Source of the DNA: an uncultured Clostridia bacterium
Lineage (GTDB): Bacteria > Bacillota > Clostridia > Christensenellales > Borkfalkiaceae
DNA: 20,073 bases
NCBI GenBank assembly: GCA_947629225.1
Contig: CANRCY010000010.1
Coordinates: 1 to 20,073 of the forward strand
Reading direction: 5' to 3'
The notes under the pieces were generated by a model. It ran no database searches, was not told the origin of the DNA, and was given only the letters and a program-made list of their open reading frames with translations. Of this stretch, positions 16,901-20,073 are shown piece after piece (the first letter of the stretch is position 1; every line of letters begins with the position of its first letter). Made by a program: the position numbers and the translations under genes.

Positions 16901-18464
16901 AGCCGCGGCGGATGAGGGCGATCTTGCCCTTGAGCTTGCCGTTGGGATTGCCGTACTCATCCTGATATTCGACGAAATCGCCCGCACGTCCGACGCCGGG
17001 GATGATCTCGTATTCGAATTCGAAGCTGTCCGCACCCGCGGGGACGACCCCTTCCGCCACGCCGTTGGCGAGGATTTCGCTGACGAAATCCTTGGGCTTT
17101 GCGGCGCTGTCCGAAGCCTCGGTGAAGTAGATGATGTTTTCGTTGTAGATGAAGTACGGGGTCTTAACGCCGCTGATGGAAGCGACGGAGAGAGCCGCCT
17201 CGTAGGTGGAGGGCGCGCCGACCGTTGCCGAGTCGGGGTTGCTCGTGAGCCCGAGGTTGCCGTTCTTCTCCGAACCGAAGGTGGAGTTGTAGTCGTTGGA
17301 AGCGGCGGCGATCAGGCTGATGCCCTGCTCCTTGATACGGTCGTAGACCGCGTAGCGAGCGTCGGAATCGGTCTCTCTCGTGAACCCGCACGAGGTACCG
17401 AGGGACATGTTGATGACGTCCACGCCGAGATAGACGCAGTCTTCGAGCGCGGAGATGATCCACGAAGTTTTCGCGCCTTCCGATTTCTCGGAGAAGACTT
17501 TCATGACGGCGAGCTGCGCGTTGGGCGCAACGCCCGTGATCACGCTGTCTTTCCCGACCATAACGCCCGCGACGTGGGTGCCGTGATCGGCGTTGATGGG
17601 AGCAACATCGTCGTCCTTGTCCGCATAGTCGTACGCATAGGGCACTTTGCGGCTGATAAAGACGTTGGCGGGCGTGAGCCCGGGGGTCGTCTTGGAGGCT
17701 TCGAGCTTGCCGATGACCCCGCCGAGCGATTCGAGCGTGATCTGATCCTTTTCGGGATCGGCGGTGAAGCCCTTTTCCGAGAAGGCGGTATGGGCGTAAT
17801 CGAGCCCCGTATCGAGCACCGCGATGACGGTGCCTTCGCCGTCGTATTCGGAATCGGAGCTGTCGAAAATACCCGTCTCTTCATAGACGTTGACGTCGTT
17901 TTCCACGGGCTCGGTCTCGCAGGGGGCGTAAACTTCGCCCACCATGACGCCAGCCTTGCCCTTCATGGCGTTGCAGAGCCTGTCGAACGCGCCCGCGCGG
18001 ATGGTGACTTCGATCCCGCCGAGGAGAGTATCGAAACGGTCGCCCGCTTGGTATTTGATGCCCGCGTTGTCGAGCGCGGTCAAAAGCGCATTGCTCTTGT
18101 GTTCGATGTCCGCGGCGACGGCGCTCCCCTCGCGGGAAAGCGCGAACTCTGCGACGGACGAATCGGTCGCGGCTTTGTCGTATGCGTCGAGCACGGTATC
18201 GGTATCCAAGGTCAGAATGACGGAAATTTCCTCATCTGCGGACACGTCTTTGGTAAGGGGCTGAACGAGCGACTCGTCAAAAAATTGAGACAAATCGGTA
18301 TCGATCGTCCCCGTGATATCATGGACTTCCCCTACCTCGGCAACGTTCTCGGCAACCGAAAGGCTCTGCGGCGGCTGCATAGAGGGCAACAGCGCCGAAA
18401 CGACCATCGTGCCGGAGAGGATGACTGCGGGTATACCGAGGAGAAGTTTCCTTCCGATCTTCAT
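10962..18464 (-). CDS. Giant membrane-anchored subtilisin-like (S8) protease with PA, Fn3-like, BIG2-like and BspA leucine-rich repeat regions
   Basis: The product is 2500 residues. A signal peptide (1-about 35) is followed by an inhibitor-like propeptide (about 75-180). The catalytic domain has Asp218 (VIAVLDTG), His294 (HGTHVAG), Asn390 as likely oxyanion residue and Ser634 (SGTSMASP), so the triad is complete. A PA domain (about 460-585, KIALIRRGSTNFEEKA) is inserted before Ser. Residues about 730-880 match the first Fn3-like domain of lactocepin/C5a-peptidase proteases (FLAFYGDWGAAPLFD). BIG2-like domains lie at about 1168-1250 and 1315-1398, LRR_5 repeats at about 1425-2232, and a helical module at about 2350-2410. 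A membrane helix (about 2429-2453), RGKK and an acidic tail of about 43 residues end the protein. There is no LPxTG motif. GGAGGT is 8 nt before the ATG. It is first in the operon, behind its own promoter. It probably digests extracellular protein; the target is unknown. Confidence 0.95.
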   Translation of the reverse strand: MKIGRKLLLGIPAVILSGTMVVSALLPSMQPPQSLSVAENVAEVGEVHDITGTIDTDLSQFFDESLVQPLTKDVSADEEISVILTLDTDTVLDAYDKAATDSSVAEFALSREGSAVAADIEHKSNALLTALDNAGIKYQAGDRFDTLLGGIEVTIRAGAFDRLCNAMKGKAGVMVGEVYAPCETEPVENDVNVYEETGIFDSSDSEYDGEGTVIAVLDTGLDYAHTAFSEKGFTADPEKDQITLESLGGVIGKLEASKTTPGLTPANVFISRKVPYAYDYADKDDDVAPINADHGTHVAGVMVGKDSVITGVAPNAQLAVMKVFSEKSEGAKTSWIISALEDCVYLGVDVINMSLGTSCGFTRETDSDARYAVYDRIKEQGISLIAAASNDYNSTFGSEKNGNLGLTSNPDSATVGAPSTYEAALSVASISGVKTPYFIYNENIIYFTEASDSAAKPKDFVSEILANGVAEGVVPAGADSFEFEYEIIPGVGRAGDFVEYQDEYGNPNGKLKGKIALIRRGSTNFEEKASLARQFGAVGCIIYNNVSGSISMNVGRLGNYPVCSLSKDDGTLLVRGGNGKIKISRSQKAGPFMSDFSSWGPTPDLRIKPEITAHGGEIYSAIPGQSYDRLSGTSMASPNQAGVTALVRQYVKEKFGLEDNSAETRRNVTALVNQIMMSTTDIAYNTNGLPFSVRKQGSGLANLNKATGTPAYLKTYDRDTKQEMDKTKIELGDDPTKSGVYDLRFSLVNIGSGDVKYKVGAIVMTEGVSETLTERGDTTVSEKGYLLEGARIEITSAEGCTADGDTVTVAGGNTATITLTVTLSDENKSYLDRSFANGMYVEGFVTLTDCGNGATKYDLNAPFLAFYGDWGAAPLFDLDYFATNADELDDSKETWEKTLPDAYATVPYGGLYGDDAVPLGSFVYVQDPASTSKVSADRDHIAIGYVQGSEDTVQGSICSIDSVSLGLLRGAKRMVATITDAVTGEVIFTKEQLDISKAYNRGSAIYGLQFDVGFNVADYNLPNNSRYIFTLTGYLDYKDGSVSNNTFEFPFYIDMTAPIVTGVEYTYEYDRETETNRLFANISIYDNHYVQAITAGYIQEDESGYFFNRYLTPVVGGRNTTSVVQIELTDYLDRIKNQSYSKNSFIVEVIDYALNTSMFELTIPDKIGAIEFEEEEIKISPNEIYNLKPKITPSQDKAWAESIVYTSSDESIARVVNGKLIGIKSGDVVLTAASNNNPNLKTTVRVHVYFPEEPDYRTFNRPMAEDFRLTGYYVNRVYYSLYSDERELGVDHAGVSVNFSNSSYYSLRMYPSESVTIEYDLRGYFDDDFYKVEFTSNDPSIVSVDKETGRIEARNVDANGKPLDSERSATVSARLFMLDPDTGEYVSTYTSRTINVTVKKAYSTNGPYLVSYKGLGGEVEIPADYGFTEIQSFAFSNWQLVPKDLSAGDEITKEDPSYSKQWYLGDDTITRIVVPEGVKTIGMYAFANLSQLQSISLPSTLTKIQTGAFLDCAKLSKVEFPKGNNLQFINQRAFEGCTMLTSFDFSSIIAMGDACFKNAGLINVRLPAATQSIGAEAFAGAPRLKSFTVEANKIKIGVNAFNGCTQLLSVSSNFNASVLPAGIFEGCTNLKTFRFGADVSVIGEYVLKGTGVTRLEVDPANPYLAATADNKGLIRKGTTTLAFVAPGVTDFSDQNITEIDQSAFSSTAGLLTVDLPKVTKVGNYAFAECEHLSSVKLGELESVGDYAFFGTAIYAQPKFRNGITIGERAFCLTDLRAANIPEEASLGDYAFAQNVSLETVVIGDGVVLGEGAFYLTPSVTTIGIGDDAVIGAGAFGTVDSLSLINSITPIPTPEGQPETIRGEEMTYYSTPYVSSVTSLTIGDNATIGQYAFEGAGAGTYQFYNISGSSVVTMGGSLTKVTLGENAKIGDYAFTGCHMLKDINLENATSIGSYAFFGLVDIFALGETIGGYIGSLPFPTAIESVDLSGLDTSDPAALGQAAFFYSESLTDVTLPETLTAIPDGAFMNCTALKTIDLRNITSVGMLAFAGTPLTEVTLAEGAVINAQAFSGCEDLAVVGNLDRVTAIGASAFVQTALESATLTAATVIGDYAFANSAVTSVSLGEQLSFLGENPFAGCAIGEFADEAGNTTFDVSANVKVIDGVLYNRRPNGYVLVTYPMNKDDTRFTVADDVIRIGAQAFLGAKLSSVTLSRRVGAIGDMAFYGCNDLTVVAFTSVEAPLLEENYNPDIEGADAEGYPYYLLYNVSYFVYDNNDGIATDFGLKIVDYRSYIVDTSSVLYGANFIAPIGTPEGRQVHAAKKLVMIRPINGTGYENFLYSQYFDLVEDGPTARNDAAQEVLDRIAALPATVTLDDRAEVEAIRALYDVLPADQQACVTNYNKLTSAENRIRNLLAEEQPPAEEEPKDSSPWLWIALVGSVAVVAAAAAVVATLLLRGKKAPEGGEPEEEQKPEEGESSDETSDKTSDGSSDGDGGEEGIDKE
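11769..14192 (-). repeat. BspA-type leucine-rich repeats (LRR_5) within the protease
   Basis: About 27 units of roughly 22-25 residues follow the pattern IGxxAFxGCxxLxxVxLPxxLTx, for example IGDYAFTGCHMLKDINL and IPDGAFMNCTALKTIDL. Two units are interrupted by the insert typical of BspA proteins (NKGLIRKGTTTLAFVAPG near residue 1670; DGVLYNRRPNGYVLVTYP near 2161). Some units carry longer inserts, near 1840-1875, 1895-1915 and 1957-1990. These repeats bind proteins or surfaces in known BspA-like adhesins. The repeat is at protein level; the DNA copies are diverged. Confidence 0.9.
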
Positions 18465-18516
18465 TGTGTTTTACCTCCGCGAATAAATAAGCCTACTTCA
18501 AGCGTTATACCGTACT

Positions 18517-18545
18517 ATTATAACCGATGAAAAATTTTTTTGCAA
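18517..18545 (-). promoter_or_regulatory. Sigma-A promoter of the protease-Opp gene run
   Basis: On the minus strand the -35 TTGCAA (18545-18540), a 17 bp spacer and a perfect -10 TATAAT (18522-18517) form a strong housekeeping promoter. Transcription would start near 18510, giving a leader of about 45 nt before the protease ATG. The spacer contains an A/T-run. I found no other equally good promoter before 798 in the junctions between the eight genes. Confidence 0.8.
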
Positions 18546-18588
18546 GCATTTCAAAGGGGCAAAAATACATGCATTCCCTTTATAAAAA

Positions 18589-18674
18589 GAAAATATTCAT
18601 AAAACATGAAAAAACAGTGAAAATATTCATGTTTATACATAAATGGGGGTATAAGTAATTCTTATAATTCCCCC
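18589..18674 (-). promoter_or_regulatory. Repeat cluster upstream of the protease promoter, possible operator
   Basis: Three elements lie 45-130 bp upstream of the -35. A 12 bp direct repeat GAAAATATTCAT occurs at 18589-18600 and 18619-18630, exactly 30 bp apart. A perfect 9 bp inverted repeat AAACATGAA / TTCATGTTT is at 18602-18610 and 18626-18634. A second inverted repeat is TATAAG-TAATT-CTTATA (18650-18666), flanked by GGGGG (18645-18649) and CCCCC (18670-18674). They could bind a regulator. The region is AT-rich, so chance repeats are a real alternative for the first two. Confidence 0.35.
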
Positions 18675-18935
18675 TTGAAATTCGTATATATTCAAATAAA
18701 ATGTAAATTTTTCGGCGGCGGATTCCCCAAAAAAGCCGCAAAAAATAAAAACGGTGACCGAAAAAGAAAATTTCAAACAATTTCTGCAAACAGGCAACAT
18801 CCCCCGCCTTTTGCCCCTTCCGAAAAAAAATTTTCCGAAAATTCTTGTATGAAATATTTGTGAAATTTTTTGCGCAGCGGCAAGACACAAGATATGGTAT
18901 GCGCGCCCCGCCCGACCGCAATTTATGACGGGAAA
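18675..18935. other. AT-rich intergenic DNA without a recognised feature
   Basis: This stretch between the repeat cluster and the GGGtGRT terminator has many A and T runs and a short GCGGC/GCCGC inverted repeat (18715-18719, 18735-18739). I see no coding region with a ribosome binding site, no tRNA and no clear promoter on either strand. Confidence 0.6.
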
Positions 18936-18963
18936 CGGGGTCCCCGCACAGGCGGAGACCCCG
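18936..18963 (-). terminator. Rho-independent terminator after the GGGtGRT gene
   Basis: On the transcribed strand CGGGGTC-T-CCGC, loop CTGT, GCGG-G-GACCCCG forms a 12 bp stem. The middle pair is U·G in this direction and would be C-A in the opposite RNA, so the hairpin is built for minus-strand transcripts. It starts 26 bp after the stop codon. The following TTTCCCGTC is a poor U-tract, so termination may be partial. Confidence 0.75.
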
Positions 18964-18988
18964 AATTATTTGTCCGAAAATTTTATTT

Positions 18989-19990
18989 TTACTTGTTCAT
19001 GCCCTCTTGCACGGCGACTGCGACGGCGACGGTCGCGCCGACCATCGGGTTGTTGCCCATGCCGATGAGCCCCATCATTTCGACGTGTGCGGGGACGGAA
19101 GAAGAGCCCGCGAACTGCGCGTCGGAGTGCATTCTGCCCATCGTATCCGTCATTCCGTAGGAGGAAGGACCTGCCGCCATGTTGTCGGGGTGGAGGGTCC
19201 TGCCCGTGCCGCCGCCCGAAGCGACGGAGAAATAATTCACGCCGTTTTCGTTGCACCATTTCTTATAGGTGCCCGCGACGGGGTGCTGGAAGCGCGTGGG
19301 GTTGGTGGAGTTGCCCGTAATGGACACGCCGACCTTTTCGAGCTTCATGATCGCGACGCCCTCCGGAACGTTGTCCGCGCCGTAGCACTTGACTTTCGCG
19401 CGGGGACCGTTCGAATAGGGCACTTCCTTGGTGACGGTGACCGTTTCGGTATAAGGATCGAATACGGTCTCGCAATAGGTGAAGCCGTTGATACGGGAGA
19501 TGATGAACGCGGCGTCCTTGCCGAGCCCGTTCAAAATGACGCGGAGGGGATTTTTGCGGACCTTGTTCGCATTCATCGCAATGGAGATCGCACCCTCTGC
19601 CGCCGCAAAGGATTCATGTCCCGCAAGGAAGCAGAAGCAATCCGTATCCTCGGAAAGGAGCATCTTGCCGAGATTTCCGTGCCCGAGTCCCACCTTTCTG
19701 TTCTCGGCGACCGAGCCGGGGATGCAGAACGACTGCAAGCCGATGCCGATCGCGGCAGCCGCGTCGGCTGCCTTTTTGCAACCCTTTTTAATGGCGATCG
19801 CCGCGCCGACGGTGTACGCCCAGACGGCGTTTTCGAAGCAGATGGGCTGAGTGCCGCGGACGAGTTTATCGCAGTCTACGCCCTTGGAAAGGCAGATTTC
19901 TCTGCATTCTTCCACGGAGCCGATGCCGTACTCTTTGAGCGTTGCGTTGATCTTGTCGATCCTTCTTTCATAACCTTCAAACAGAGCCAT
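18989..19990 (-). CDS. GGGtGRT family protein (function unknown)
   Basis: The product is 333 residues and contains the family-naming motif ASGGGTGRTLHPDN (residues 257-270). There is no signal peptide, and the protein is Gly- and Ala-rich with small hydrophobic stretches, ending MVGATVAVAVAVQEGMNK. It has eleven cysteines, several clustered near the N-terminus (29, 33, 40, 51) and a CFC at 118-120 within EDTDCFCFLAGHESF. The family is widespread in anaerobes and, to my knowledge, has no assigned reaction. Homologues are often found beside an iron-sulfur cluster scaffold gene, which fits the partial gene just upstream. GGAGG lies 6 nt before the ATG. A metal- or cofactor-linked role is plausible from the cysteines and context, but unproven. 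Confidence 0.85.
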   Translation of the reverse strand: MALFEGYERRIDKINATLKEYGIGSVEECREICLSKGVDCDKLVRGTQPICFENAVWAYTVGAAIAIKKGCKKAADAAAAIGIGLQSFCIPGSVAENRKVGLGHGNLGKMLLSEDTDCFCFLAGHESFAAAEGAISIAMNANKVRKNPLRVILNGLGKDAAFIISRINGFTYCETVFDPYTETVTVTKEVPYSNGPRAKVKCYGADNVPEGVAIMKLEKVGVSITGNSTNPTRFQHPVAGTYKKWCNENGVNYFSVASGGGTGRTLHPDNMAAGPSSYGMTDTMGRMHSDAQFAGSSSVPAHVEMMGLIGMGNNPMVGATVAVAVAVQEGMNK

Positions 19991-20001
19991 GTCGCGCCTC
20001 C

Positions 20002-20073
20002 TTATTCCTTACGAGGGTCGATGTACTTCACCGCGCCCTGTTCTTTCTCGAATCTGCCGTAGTGCCCCATCGC
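20002..20073 (-). CDS. C-terminal end of an upstream gene, possibly an iron-sulfur cluster scaffold protein (cut by window edge)
   Basis: The last 23 codons and a TAA stop are visible, reading AMGHYGRFEKEQGAVKYIDP and then RKE. The open frame runs to the window edge without interruption. The stop lies 11 bp before the GGGtGRT ATG, and the next gene's GGAGG directly follows it, so the two form an operon. The call as a NifU-like scaffold protein rests on the usual partner of GGGtGRT genes and on a vague resemblance of the tail. The fragment is too short to identify by itself. Confidence 0.45.
   Translation of the reverse strand, partial: AMGHYGRFEKEQGAVKYIDPRKE

Noticed and set aside
13647..18530. 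A 1627-residue open frame on the plus strand opposite the protease
   Set aside because: It is antisense to a protein with a complete catalytic triad and clear domains. It is rich in Arg, Val, Asp and Gly, as expected for the complement of this codon usage, and shows no ribosome binding site or domain.
18580..18921. A 113-residue minus-strand open frame in the intergenic region
   Set aside because: It starts at a TTG without a ribosome binding site, is dominated by Phe, Tyr, Lys and Ile from AT-rich DNA, and overlaps the repeats and the approach to the promoter.

Overview
The window comes from a moderately GC-rich Gram-positive bacterium, most likely an uncultured gut-type member of the Clostridia. 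A Christensenellales-like lineage is my guess, not a demonstrated placement. The evidence is Bacillota-style GGAGG ribosome binding sites, lipobox lipoproteins, a BspA-type leucine-rich surface protein, a GGGtGRT protein and very AT-rich intergenic DNA. Every gene I can support lies on the minus strand, so transcription runs from high to low coordinates.

Reading in transcription order, the right edge holds the last codons of a gene (20073-20002) followed by a GGGtGRT-family gene (19990-18989) and a rho-independent terminator (18963-18936). An AT-rich spacer of about 500 bp follows, carrying inverted and direct repeats and a clear sigma-A promoter (-35 TTGCAA, 17 bp, -10 TATAAT).

That promoter faces a tightly packed run of eight genes ending at a terminator at 791-764. 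They encode a 2500-residue membrane-anchored subtilisin-like protease with about 27 BspA-type leucine-rich repeats, a surface lipoprotein with GLUG motifs and a four-cysteine knuckle, and an oversized peptide-binding lipoprotein OppA. These are followed by the permeases OppB and OppC, the ATPases OppD and OppF, and a small tail-anchored protein of unknown function. Most junctions overlap or are a few bases apart. I read this as one 17.7 kb unit in which the protease cuts protein outside the cell and the Opp transporter imports the peptides. That coupling is inferred from gene order.

The transporter is unusual. OppF carries a duplicated, membrane-embedded DUF898/YjgN-like domain fused in front of its ATPase domain. 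OppD, OppC and the GLUG lipoprotein carry insertions built from the same D-x-x-G-N-P pattern, and OppA has an insertion of roughly 240 to 300 residues.

The left end is the start of the S10 ribosomal protein operon: a promoter, a leader of about 240 nt with mutually exclusive hairpins that resembles an attenuator, rpsJ, a spacer hairpin, and the first 17 codons of rplC.
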